Of a DNA stretch of 64,000 nucleotides, positions 18,239 through 25,662 are shown one piece after another. This stretch comes from Nosocomiicoccus massiliensis (GTDB lineage Bacteria > Bacillota > Bacilli > Staphylococcales > Salinicoccaceae): assembly GCF_002871345.2 (NCBI RefSeq), contig NZ_CP136964.1, positions 62,001 through 126,000 of the forward strand. Reading direction: 5' to 3'. Position 1 is the stretch's first letter; every line of letters starts with the position of its first letter. The notes under the pieces are model-generated. The model had not been told where the DNA came from. It ran no database searches and worked only from the letters and a program-made list of their open reading frames with translations. The translations under genes and the position numbers were made by a program.

Positions 18239-18868
18239 ATGAGATCATTTACTAGAATTTTAGGTGTACTACTTATCATGACGGCACTTGTCTTATTCTT
18301 CTGGCAAGATATCCGTGCATTTTTCACAGATATCGTAAACGATAGAATCATCGAAGCCTACGAAAACGGTGATGACAACGTCAATGTAAATATATTAGAA
18401 AAGTTTATTACTGGAATTGAGCCCGGGGACAAACAAGGGGTTAAAATTAAAGACGATATGGCAGGGATTATCAAAATTGAATCTGCCGGAATTTCAGAGC
18501 CGATTTATTACGGAGAATTAACTGAAGAAAAACTACGAAATGGCGTCAGTATGCTAGAGTCAACAGATAGTCTCGACATGCAGAACGTCCCAATCGCTGG
18601 CCACCGAGTAGAAGGTGCCGGGATACGATTTAACTATATCGACCGAGCAGAAAAAGGTGACACGATAGAAATTATAACGCGAGACGGTAAACGAGAATAC
18701 GAAATTACCGACATCTTTGAAGTCACACCAGACCGCGTCGATATACTCCAACAATCAGAAGGCGACCCGCAAATATTAACGCTCATCACGTGTGAAGACT
18801 ATAACCCAGATACGTTACTATTTGAAAAGCGACTCATCGTCCAAGCAGAAATCAAAAGTGATTCGTAA
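18239..18868 (+). CDS. srtA: Class A sortase (SrtA-like housekeeping transpeptidase)
   Basis: Sortase A cuts LPXTG proteins and joins them to the cell wall. The ATG at 18239 follows AAGGAG and gives 209 residues, close to S. aureus SrtA (206). There is an N-terminal membrane anchor (about 8-25), then the beta-barrel with catalytic His in IAGHRVEG, Cys in LTLITCEDYN and Arg in FEKRLIV. The stretch around the cysteine strongly resembles S. aureus SrtA. It begins 1 bp after recG and appears cotranscribed with it, which I do not recall from S. aureus. A terminator overlaps its end. Confidence 0.93.
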   Translation: MRSFTRILGVLLIMTALVLFFWQDIRAFFTDIVNDRIIEAYENGDDNVNVNILEKFITGIEPGDKQGVKIKDDMAGIIKIESAGISEPIYYGELTEEKLRNGVSMLESTDSLDMQNVPIAGHRVEGAGIRFNYIDRAEKGDTIEIITRDGKREYEITDIFEVTPDRVDILQQSEGDPQILTLITCEDYNPDTLLFEKRLIVQAEIKSDS

Positions 18869-18880
18869 GAATCACTTTTT
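18853..18880 (+). terminator. Terminator after the sortase gene
   Basis: AAAAGTGATTC pairs with GAATCACTTTT around a four-base GTAA loop that contains the stop codon, followed by T residues. It ends the sdaAB-sdaAA-recG-srtA unit. Confidence 0.9.
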
Positions 18881-19219
18881 TGTTTTTACTGATTGTTTGA
18901 TCGTATTATTTTACGCGTAATGGAATACGCGAGTAGTTTTTCATCGGAAAATTCGGGAGGAGAAGCGGTTTTTCCTGCTTAATTTTACGCAAATCGCTTT
19001 TGTGTTAAAGGTAGCTCGATTAGTTTGACGATTAGAGCGTTTGTGTCAACGTAATAGCGAACCCTTTTACGCAAATCGCATTTCTGTTAAAGAATAAAAA
19101 ACAACTTTACACAACGCACGTTTGCGTAAACGACCACTCAATTAGTTTAACGCAACTCAAGATTCCGGAGGTTTTTCATCTGAGAATTCAGGAAGAGAAG
19201 CATCGAAGACCCGCATAAC
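18881..19219. repeat. 245-bp repeat family, locus 2, left of the IS element
   Basis: No gene is seen here. A unit runs from 18977 (GCTTAATTTTACGCAAATCG) and matches the stretch from 20553 on the other side of the IS element at a constant offset of 1576 bp. Removing the 1323-bp element and one 8-bp target copy leaves exactly 245 bp. The unit contains TTTACGC / CTGTTAAA dyads (for example 19066-19091) and GTTTTTCATCTGA, as in the array at 11-12 kb. A partial copy precedes it around 18910-18976. Confidence 0.85.
19212..19219. repeat. Target site duplication, left copy (CGCATAAC)
   Basis: CGCATAAC directly abuts the left end of the IS element and recurs at 20543-20550 directly after the right end. 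Eight base pairs is the expected duplication for the IS256 family. Confidence 0.85.
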
Positions 19220-20542
19220 GGTCAAGTCTTAAATATTGTGTAAAATAAAAAATCTCTCTGTTATTCTTTAGCTTCCACGAACGCGCTCACTTTTCTATTT
19301 GTTTCTTTATAGGCTTCATTCGCATCAAGAAGAAGTGCGCCAATTAAACGAAATGCAGACTCGATATTTGGAAATACTCTAACAACGCGCTCACGACGTC
19401 TTAACTCACTATTTAGTCGTTCGAGTGCGTTTGTACTTTTTAAAAACTTTTGTCTAGCCGCTGGACACATTAAACATTGAATCGCATCGTCAAATCCACT
19501 TTCTAAAATTTCTACCGCGTGATTAAATCTTGGATCCTCTGATACAAAGTCTAAAAACTTCTCTTTTGCTTCTCGTGCATGTTGGGGTGTTGTCGTATGA
19601 AAAATCTCTCTCAATAATTGACGCGCAACAGTTGAACCTTTTTTAGGCATTACATTCGTAATGTTTCTTAAGAAATGGACTGTGCATCTTTGCCAAGGTG
19701 TGCCCGGGAACTCTTCTTGAATCGCCTGCTTTAAACCTTGATGTGAATCTGAAGTAATGAGTTCTGGTTGTGTTAACCCACGATTTTTTAAGTCACGTAA
19801 AAAGTGCCCCCAGTGATTCTTACTCTCAGCATCATCCACTTTAAACCCAAGTACTTCACGATGACCATCTACACCAATACCGAGCGCAATATACACAGCT
19901 TTAGAGACGATTCTATGATTCTCACGTACTTTAATATACATCGCATCTACTGATACATATTTAAATATATTGTGTGTTAATGAACGCTCCGCGAAGTCTT
20001 GGATTTCTGGATCTAATCGTTTCATCACGTTAGATACGAATGATTTCGAGACACTTTCTCCGACTAGTTCTTCCACAATTTTAGTGACTTTACGCGTAGA
20101 CACACCGCTGACTACCATTTCAATCAAAGAAAGCACGAGCGCCTGGTCCTTTCTTTGCCACTTCTCAAATACCTGTGGTGAAAACTCTCCGGAACGTGTT
20201 CGTGGGACTTCGAGTTCAATTTTTCCAACTAACGTTGTGAACCCTCGGCGATAACTGCCATTACGATAGTCTTTTCGACTACTGTTTCTTTCATATGAGC
20301 CAATACCCATGTATTCATCTCGTTCTTCTTGCATCACTTGATTTAACACTAAAGTTAGAAGACCCTTAGTCATTTCATTAAGGTTACTTCCAGAGATATC
20401 CTCTAGAATTTTTTCATATCTACTGTAAAATTAAGTTGAGTCATTTGTATTCTCTCCCTGTTAATTTTTGTTGGTAACTAAATTATAACAGAGAATACGA
20501 TGGCTCTTTTTTTCTATTTTACACAATTATATGGACGTAACT
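19220..20542. mobile_element. IS256-family insertion sequence (1323 bp)
   Basis: The ends are imperfect inverted repeats of about 26 bp sharing an exact inner ATTGTGTAAAAT block: left end at 19220-19247, right end at 20516-20542. They resemble the known IS256 ends. An 8-bp direct duplication CGCATAAC flanks the element, so both ends are intact and the insertion is probably recent. Length equals that of typical IS256 (about 1.32 kb). It carries one transposase gene on the minus strand, frameshifted near its start. It landed inside a copy of the 245-bp repeat between srtA and fapR. Confidence 0.93.
19261..20373 (-). CDS. IS256-family transposase, start region frameshifted
   Basis: The open part encodes 370 residues of a mutator-type DDE transposase: first Asp in SVDAMYIKV, second in TSDSHQGLK, Glu in NALERLNSELRRRERVVRVF, plus GVSTRKVTKIVEEL. 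The family is about 390 residues. A better start, ATG at 20444 behind GGGAGAG, encodes MTQLNFTVDMKK, which aligns with the IS256 N-terminus, but a six-A run (20409-20414) puts it one base out of frame. One extra A would join the frames into a 394-residue protein with the expected spacing. So this is a one-base deletion, a slippage site or a sequencing error. Without it, translation could begin only at the internal MTKGLL. Confidence 0.93.
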   Translation of the reverse strand: MTKGLLTLVLNQVMQEERDEYMGIGSYERNSSRKDYRNGSYRRGFTTLVGKIELEVPRTRSGEFSPQVFEKWQRKDQALVLSLIEMVVSGVSTRKVTKIVEELVGESVSKSFVSNVMKRLDPEIQDFAERSLTHNIFKYVSVDAMYIKVRENHRIVSKAVYIALGIGVDGHREVLGFKVDDAESKNHWGHFLRDLKNRGLTQPELITSDSHQGLKQAIQEEFPGTPWQRCTVHFLRNITNVMPKKGSTVARQLLREIFHTTTPQHAREAKEKFLDFVSEDPRFNHAVEILESGFDDAIQCLMCPAARQKFLKSTNALERLNSELRRRERVVRVFPNIESAFRLIGALLLDANEAYKETNRKVSAFVEAKE

Positions 20543-20550
20543 CGCATAAC
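20543..20550. repeat. Target site duplication, right copy (CGCATAAC)
   Basis: Identical to 19212-19219 and directly adjacent to the right terminal inverted repeat of the IS256-type element. Confidence 0.85.
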
Positions 20551-20765
20551 CCGCTTAATTTTACGCAAATCGCTTTTACGTTAAAGGTAGCGCGATTAGT
20601 TTGACGATTAGAGCGTTTGCGTCAACGTAATAGCGAACCCTTTTACGCAAAATGCATTTACGTTAAAAGATAAAAAACAATTTTACACAACGCACATTTC
20701 TGTAAACGACCACTCAATTAATTTAACGCAACAAGAAATTCACGAGTTTTTTCATCTGAAATAAT
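20551..20765. repeat. 245-bp repeat family, locus 2, right of the IS element
   Basis: This is the second copy of the unit beginning at 18977. The order of landmarks is the same at an offset of 1576 bp throughout: GCTTAATTTTACGCAAATCG (20553), TTTGACGATTAGAGCGTTTG, the dyad at 20642-20667, CCACTCAATTA and TTTTTCATCTGA (from 20747). It stops just before the fapR promoter. No gene is present. Confidence 0.85.
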
Positions 20766-20773
20766 GTAAAAGA

Positions 20774-20802
20774 TTGAAAAGTAATCGTTAATTTTATATA
20801 CT
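20774..20802 (+). promoter_or_regulatory. fapR operon promoter
   Basis: TTGAAA (20774-20779), a 17-bp spacer and TATACT (20797-20802) lie 35 bp before the fapR start and immediately before the FapR operator. Confidence 0.7.
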
Positions 20803-20806
20803 AATT

Positions 20807-20823
20807 TTAGCACCAACTACTAA
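20807..20823 (+). promoter_or_regulatory. FapR operator
   Basis: TTAGCACCAACTACTAA is a 17-bp dyad that fits the known FapR box pattern TTAGTACC...TACTAA with few changes. It covers the expected transcription start, so bound FapR would block the promoter. This predicts negative autoregulation relieved by malonyl-CoA, as in Bacillus and Staphylococcus. Confidence 0.75.
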
Positions 20824-20836
20824 ATGGGGAGATAAT

Positions 20837-21406
20837 GTGGCAAAGTTAAAGAAAGATGAACGCCGTCTAGAAATTGTGAAGCGATTGGACGAGGATCCGT
20901 TTTTAACAGATGAAACACTCGCAAACGATTTGAACGTTTCGATTCAAACGATTCGTCTGGACCGTTCTGTTTTAAATATTCCAGAACTGCGTGTCAGAGT
21001 TCAAGCAGTCGCTAAAAAGAATGCTGAAGAAATTAAAAGTATTCCGCTTCAAGATGTCATCGGTGAACTGGTACAAATTGAAGTGAACAAACAAGCGTCT
21101 TCGTTTTTTACAGTTGAAAAAGAACACGCATTTTTAAATTATAATATCGCACGCGGACACTTCCTATTTGGTCAAGCAAACTCACTTGCTGTGGCAGTAC
21201 TCGGTAAAAAGAAGGTGCTGACAAAGGAAGCAAACGTAAAATATTTAAAACCGGCAAAAGTCGGAGATAAGATTGTCGCAAAAGCGACCGTATTAAAAAT
21301 TAAACCATATGAAGCACTTATATTAGTGGAATCATATGTAAAAGATGAAACAGTATTTATTGGACATTATGTCATGCATTTTGAAAATGAAGGTGAAATA
21401 GAATGA
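20837..21406 (+). CDS. fapR: Fatty acid and phospholipid biosynthesis repressor FapR
   Basis: FapR represses lipid synthesis genes and is released by malonyl-CoA. The 189-residue protein has an N-terminal DeoR-like helix-turn-helix (LANDLNVSIQTIRLDRSVL, about 28-46), a linker helix, and a C-terminal hot-dog thioesterase-like fold that binds the effector. The start is GTG at 20837, preceded by GGGGAGA. Its stop overlaps the plsX start by 4 bp. An operator lies in its own promoter. Confidence 0.95.
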   Translation: MAKLKKDERRLEIVKRLDEDPFLTDETLANDLNVSIQTIRLDRSVLNIPELRVRVQAVAKKNAEEIKSIPLQDVIGELVQIEVNKQASSFFTVEKEHAFLNYNIARGHFLFGQANSLAVAVLGKKKVLTKEANVKYLKPAKVGDKIVAKATVLKIKPYEALILVESYVKDETVFIGHYVMHFENEGEIE

Positions 21407-22383
21407 AAACAATCGCAGTCGATCTGATGGGTGGAGACCACGCACCAGAAGCAATTGTCGATGGTATTAAATCAGCATTAAAGAAATATGAAGATATTCA
21501 AATCTTAGCGTTCGGAACAGCAGGTAGTTGGACTGAGACGCATGATAGAGTGAAATTCGTAGAAGTGACAGAGGTCATTACAAGTGAAGACGATCCAGTA
21601 CGTGCAGTTCGTCGTAAAAAAGATTCATCGATTGTACGTGCGGCAAAAGCAGTAAAAGAAGGGAAAGCAGATGCTTTCGTATCTGCAGGTAACACAGGTG
21701 CCTTACTTACGGCTGGATTATTCGTTATAGGACGTATTAAAGGAATCGAGCGTCCAGCGCTCGCGTCGATGATTCCGACGACGAATAATAAAGGCATGCT
21801 CTTACTCGATCTCGGTGCAAACTCTGAAAATAAGCCAAAGCACTTATTACAGTTTGCGCATATGGCGTCTATTTATATGGAAAACATTCGTGGACGTAAA
21901 AATCCTTCAATTGGTTTAATCAACAACGGTAGTGAAGATATTAAAGGAACACCACTTACTAAAGAGACGCACCAGTTACTTCAAGACTCAAACTTAAACT
22001 ATAGTGGATATTTTGAGACAAGAGACATATTAACTGGTAAATACGATATCGGTGTCACAGACGGATTTACAGGTAACATCGTTCTTAAAACGATCGAAGG
22101 AACAGCAAGTAGCCTACTCGGTGAAGTGAAGAAAATCTTTTTATCTTCGATGTTAAATAAGTTATCTGCGCTCGTCGTTAAAAAAGATTTAGGTCAATTA
22201 AAAGACTTAATGGATTACCGTCAATTTGGCGGTGCACCGTTACTCGGTTTAAATGGACATGTTTTAAAAGCGCACGGTTCAAGTGACGCTCTCGCAATAG
22301 AAAATGCGATTCGAAACGCGATTACAATGGCGAATAGTGACGCGATCGAACAAATTAAGGAGGCAATTTTCGAAGATGAGTAA
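21403..22383 (+). CDS. plsX: Phosphate acyltransferase PlsX
   Basis: PlsX converts acyl-ACP to acyl-phosphate, the substrate of PlsY, at the inner face of the membrane. The 326-residue protein begins IAVDLMGGDHAPE, the family signature, and has SAGNTGALLTAGLF and VTDGFTGNIVLKT. It overlaps fapR by 4 bp and fabD by 8 bp, so the operon is tightly coupled and FapR-controlled. Confidence 0.97.
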   Translation: MKTIAVDLMGGDHAPEAIVDGIKSALKKYEDIQILAFGTAGSWTETHDRVKFVEVTEVITSEDDPVRAVRRKKDSSIVRAAKAVKEGKADAFVSAGNTGALLTAGLFVIGRIKGIERPALASMIPTTNNKGMLLLDLGANSENKPKHLLQFAHMASIYMENIRGRKNPSIGLINNGSEDIKGTPLTKETHQLLQDSNLNYSGYFETRDILTGKYDIGVTDGFTGNIVLKTIEGTASSLLGEVKKIFLSSMLNKLSALVVKKDLGQLKDLMDYRQFGGAPLLGLNGHVLKAHGSSDALAIENAIRNAITMANSDAIEQIKEAIFEDE

Positions 22384-23281
22384 ACTCGTTTTGTTCCCGG
22401 GGCAAGGGGCACAGTATCATGAAATGGCAAAGGATTTATATGAACATAATGACGCAGCAAAAGAACTACTCGATACGATCTTTAGCTACGTTGATTTTGA
22501 TTTAAAAGAGATCATGTTTTCTGAAGACGATGAACGACTCAATAATACAGCGTTCACGCAACCCGCATTATTTGCACATTCACTTGCGGTGCTTAAAGCA
22601 ACGGGAATTAAAGGCGATTACTTAATCGGACATAGTTTAGGAGAATTGCCAGCTCTAGTGCATGCGGGTGTTTTATCTTTAGAAGATGGAGTAAAAGCAG
22701 TCGCCATGCGCGGACGTTTAATGAGTGAAGCAAAAGACGGTAAAATGGCTGCAGTCATCGGTATGGATAAGGACAAGCTCGAAGCGTTATGTGAGTCACT
22801 CAGTGATGACGAAGAAAAAGTCTCACCAGCAAACATAAACGCACCAGACCAAATCGTGATTTCTGGAGATGCAGCGAAAGTCGATTTATTTATAGATGAA
22901 GCAAAAGCACACGGCGCGAGACGCGTCATTCCGCTAAAAGTATCAGGAGCATTCCATTCACATTTAATGAAAGACGCTCAAGAATCGTTCGAAACGTTTT
23001 TACAAGATATTACGTTTAATGATGCAGAGATTCCGGTCATTCAAAACGTATCCGCAGAACCAGAAACTGATAAAGAAATTATTAAACAAAATTTAATTCA
23101 ACAAATTACGTCGCCAGTTCGTTTCGTAGAATGCGTCGAAAAAGCAGTCGAACTTGGTGTAACTGAATCTGTCGAAGTTGGACCGAGGAAAGTTCAAACA
23201 GGTTTACTTAAAAAGATCACGAAATCTGTAGACACGGAACATATCGATACAGTTAAAGAGGTGGATGAATACAATGAGTAA
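22376..23281 (+). CDS. fabD: Malonyl-CoA:ACP transacylase
   Basis: FabD loads malonate from CoA onto acyl carrier protein. I chose the ATG at 22376 because AAGGAGG lies upstream and the protein then begins [13 protein letters not shown] as in the family; earlier in-frame starts lie within plsX. The 301-residue product has the active-site GHSLGE (Ser87) and catalytic His in SGAFHSHLM. It overlaps both plsX and fabG by 8 bp. Confidence 0.96.
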   Translation: MSKLVLFPGQGAQYHEMAKDLYEHNDAAKELLDTIFSYVDFDLKEIMFSEDDERLNNTAFTQPALFAHSLAVLKATGIKGDYLIGHSLGELPALVHAGVLSLEDGVKAVAMRGRLMSEAKDGKMAAVIGMDKDKLEALCESLSDDEEKVSPANINAPDQIVISGDAAKVDLFIDEAKAHGARRVIPLKVSGAFHSHLMKDAQESFETFLQDITFNDAEIPVIQNVSAEPETDKEIIKQNLIQQITSPVRFVECVEKAVELGVTESVEVGPRKVQTGLLKKITKSVDTEHIDTVKEVDEYNE

Positions 23282-24011
23282 AGTAGCATTAGTGACAGGC
23301 GCATCAAGAGGTATCGGTCGCGCTGTCGCATTACGTTTAGGTGAAGACGGCTATACAGTTATCGTCAACTATTCAGGGAATAAAGAAAAAGCAGACGAAG
23401 TTGTAGAGAAGATTAAAGAACAAGGTGGAAATGCTGAAAGCTATCAATGCCAAGTTCAAAACTATGACGAAGTGAAAGAGATGATCGCACATATTAAAGA
23501 TACGTACGGTCAACTCGACGTTGTTGTGAACAACGCAGGGATTACAAAAGATACGCTACTTATGCGTATGAAGCCAGAGATGTTTGACGAAGTTATTAAC
23601 GTCAACTTAAAAGGTGCGTTTAACGTCATTCAAAACGTTTCTCGTATGATGATCCGTGCGAAATCTGGACGTATCATCAACATCTCAAGTATCGTCGGAA
23701 CCCTTGGTAACCCTGGACAAGCAAACTATGTTGCGAGTAAAGCAGGAGTCGACGGTTTAACGAAAAGTGTCGCAAGAGAACTCGCAAGTAAAAATATTAC
23801 AGTAAACGCAGTCGCACCAGGATTTATCGAAAGTGATATGACAGACGTATTAAGCGACGATTTAAAAAACAAAATGCTCGAACAAATTCCATTACAGCAG
23901 TTCGGTCAAGTCGAAGACATCGCAGAAGCTGTATCATTTTTAGCATCAGACCGTGCGCGCTATATTACAGGCCAAACGATTCACGTCAACGGTGGAATGT
24001 ACATGGCGTAA
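23274..24011 (+). CDS. fabG: 3-oxoacyl-ACP reductase FabG
   Basis: FabG performs the NADPH-dependent reduction of 3-ketoacyl-ACP in each elongation cycle. With the ATG at 23274 (after GAGGTGG) the protein is 245 residues. It is a short-chain dehydrogenase: TGASRGIGR cofactor loop (8-16), NNAG (86-89), catalytic Ser138/139, Tyr152 and Lys156 (YVASK). It ends VNGGMYMA. In related genomes acpP follows closely, but here 555 bp of repeats intervene. Confidence 0.96.
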   Translation: MSKVALVTGASRGIGRAVALRLGEDGYTVIVNYSGNKEKADEVVEKIKEQGGNAESYQCQVQNYDEVKEMIAHIKDTYGQLDVVVNNAGITKDTLLMRMKPEMFDEVINVNLKGAFNVIQNVSRMMIRAKSGRIINISSIVGTLGNPGQANYVASKAGVDGLTKSVARELASKNITVNAVAPGFIESDMTDVLSDDLKNKMLEQIPLQQFGQVEDIAEAVSFLASDRARYITGQTIHVNGGMYMA

Positions 24012-24154
24012 CCGCTGTGTTATTATAAACACAAGTTTCAGTGCCGAAAATAAAGGTCGGCCACGAACATTCGCGGGGTGTGGCTTTTATTCTTTTAAAT
24101 GAGTGATGAGATGGTTGTAGTCGGGCGAGGGATGGTAGGTTTCTCTGTTGAAAG
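24012..24154. other. Intergenic region after fabG
   Basis: No gene is seen. AATAAAGG.CGGCCAC (24050-24063) and GTGTGGC.TTTTATT (24078-24092) can form an imperfect hairpin ending in T residues, a weak terminator candidate. The repeat array follows. Confidence 0.4.
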
Positions 24155-24470
24155 CTCATTTGCGACGGTGAAAAAAACATTTCGCAGTCGATTCGGGGAA
24201 TCGTCGGCGAGATGAAAAACTCCCCGTCGCTATGGAGGTTATCGTCGGCGAGAGTCAGATTTCATCGACGATTCAAGCAGTATCGTCGGCGAAAATCGGG
24301 AAAACGAGAAATTCACCGACGATTCGATCATTCCCGTCGGCGAATCAAAAATTCATCGACGAAAGTCTCATCTGCGACGGTGAAATAAACTTTTCGCAGT
24401 CGATTCGGGGAATCGTCGGCGAAACCGAAGTTTCCCAGTCGATTCGATACAATCGTCGGACCAAATCACG
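24155..24470. repeat. Array of about eight 40-bp hairpin-forming repeats between fabG and acpP
   Basis: The block ATCGTCGGCGA or a near copy recurs at about 24200, 24241, 24282, 24333, 24412 and 24452, mostly 40-41 bp apart. Each is preceded 10-15 bp upstream by a partly complementary CGACGATTCG or AGTCGATTCG, so most units can fold into a hairpin; for example CGACGAT and ATCGTCG in 24266-24289. Two stretches starting CTCAT at 24155 and 24367 are nearly identical over about 56 bp (period 212 bp). GC is clearly higher than in flanking DNA. The 40-bp period is not a multiple of three, and the 84-codon frame here has no ribosome site, so I do not read it as coding. Confidence 0.8.
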
Positions 24471-24566
24471 AAAATCACGCATTTAAAACCCACTCACTGG
24501 GTATAATGATTAATGATCATCTCAACAACTGAGATATGGCCACTATTTTAAGGAGGTGAAGTAGGG

Positions 24567-24803
24567 ATGGATAATTTTGATAAAATTAAAGACATTATTG
24601 TCGACAAATTAGGTATCGATGAGGATCAAGTGACGAAAGATGCGACTTTCAAAGATGACCTTGGTGCGGACTCTTTAGACATTGCGGAACTTGTAATGGA
24701 ATTAGAAGATGAGTTCGATACTGAGATTCCAGATGAGGAAGCTGAGAAAATCGTTACTGTTGGTGATGCTTTAGATTTCATCGAGAAGCTTGAAAACCAA
24801 TAA
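24567..24803 (+). CDS. acpP: Acyl carrier protein
   Basis: AcpP carries growing acyl chains on a 4'-phosphopantetheine arm. The 78-residue acidic protein has the attachment serine Ser36 in [19 protein letters not shown] strong AAGGAGGTG lies 9 bp before the start. TATAAT at 24502-24507 could be a -10 element, which would let acpP be transcribed apart from fabG. A terminator follows. Confidence 0.97.
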   Translation: MDNFDKIKDIIVDKLGIDEDQVTKDATFKDDLGADSLDIAELVMELEDEFDTEIPDEEAEKIVTVGDALDFIEKLENQ

Positions 24804-24812
24804 TTTGATAGA

Positions 24813-24845
24813 CAAAATCCACTTTCTATAAAGTGGATTTTTCTT
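24813..24845 (+). terminator. Terminator after acpP
   Basis: AAATCCACTTT pairs with AAAGTGGATTT around a CTAT loop, followed by TTTC. It starts 11 bp after the acpP stop. Confidence 0.9.
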
Positions 24846-24899
24846 TTATATCGCTACAACAAACCGCATAAGTTTAGTAAACTATATTAGGGTGAGATT

Positions 24900-25661
24900 A
24901 TGGATAAAGTACTTAAAGCAATCGAACAAGATGAAGACTCTAAAAGACACGTCGATTCATTTTTTAAAAAGTTCGATTCTTTTATGAAGAAACATCATAT
25001 TCAATATGAAAATGACAAATTATTTTTACAAGCATTTATGCACAGTTCGTTCGTGTATAACATTCATTTAGACCGAATTCATTCGAACGAGCGTCTAGAA
25101 TTTTTAGGTGACGCGGTATTAGAACTGATGGTCTCAGAATATATATTTGACGCGTTTAAAGATTTCCCTGAGGGAGATTTAACAAAGTTGCGTGCAAATA
25201 TCGTTTGTGAGCCTTCACTTGTAATATTTGCGAACGACTTAAAAATGGAAGAGTTACTATTACTCGGTCCAGGAGAAAAAAAGACAGGCGGTAAAAAGCG
25301 TCCGTCGATTATCTCGGATATGTTCGAGGCATTTTTAGGTGCGTTATATCTCAATCAAGGATACGACGCTGTGTGGAAGTTTTTAAGTGTGAATGTATTC
25401 CCGAAAATTGAACGCGATGATTACCTCGGAATTTCAGACTTTAAAACTGCACTTCAAGAGTTTGTTCATAAAGCGTATAAAGAGGAAGTGTATTACCACT
25501 TACTCGAAGAGACAGGTCCGTCACACGACAAAAACTTCGTTTCTAACGTGACGTTAAACGATAAAGAAATCGGGCGTGGCAGTGGTCGCTCTAAAAAAGA
25601 GTCTGAACAACTCGCAGCAAAAGTTGCGTTTTATCATTTAAAAGAAAAGGCCGAAAGATAA
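24900..25661 (+). CDS. rnc: Ribonuclease III
   Basis: RNase III cuts double-stranded RNA, including rRNA precursors. The 253-residue protein has the catalytic signature NERLEFLGDAVLEL (63-76), the second acidic site in DMFEAFLGALYL, and a C-terminal double-stranded RNA-binding domain (about 180-250) ending SKKESEQLAAKVAFYHL. GGTGAG precedes the ATG. It is followed 1 bp later by smc, the standard Bacillales order. Confidence 0.97.
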   Translation: MDKVLKAIEQDEDSKRHVDSFFKKFDSFMKKHHIQYENDKLFLQAFMHSSFVYNIHLDRIHSNERLEFLGDAVLELMVSEYIFDAFKDFPEGDLTKLRANIVCEPSLVIFANDLKMEELLLLGPGEKKTGGKKRPSIISDMFEAFLGALYLNQGYDAVWKFLSVNVFPKIERDDYLGISDFKTALQEFVHKAYKEEVYYHLLEETGPSHDKNFVSNVTLNDKEIGRGSGRSKKESEQLAAKVAFYHLKEKAER

Positions 25662-25662
25662 T

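Noticed and set aside
24155..24470. CRISPR-like appearance of the 40-bp repeats
   Set aside because: The units have no constant repeat with unique spacers, the spacing varies (40, 41, 51, 79 bp), and no cas genes occur in the window.
24232..24486. 84-codon open frame in the hairpin array
   Set aside because: The repeat period is not a multiple of three, there is no ribosome site and the frame is a by-product of the repeat.
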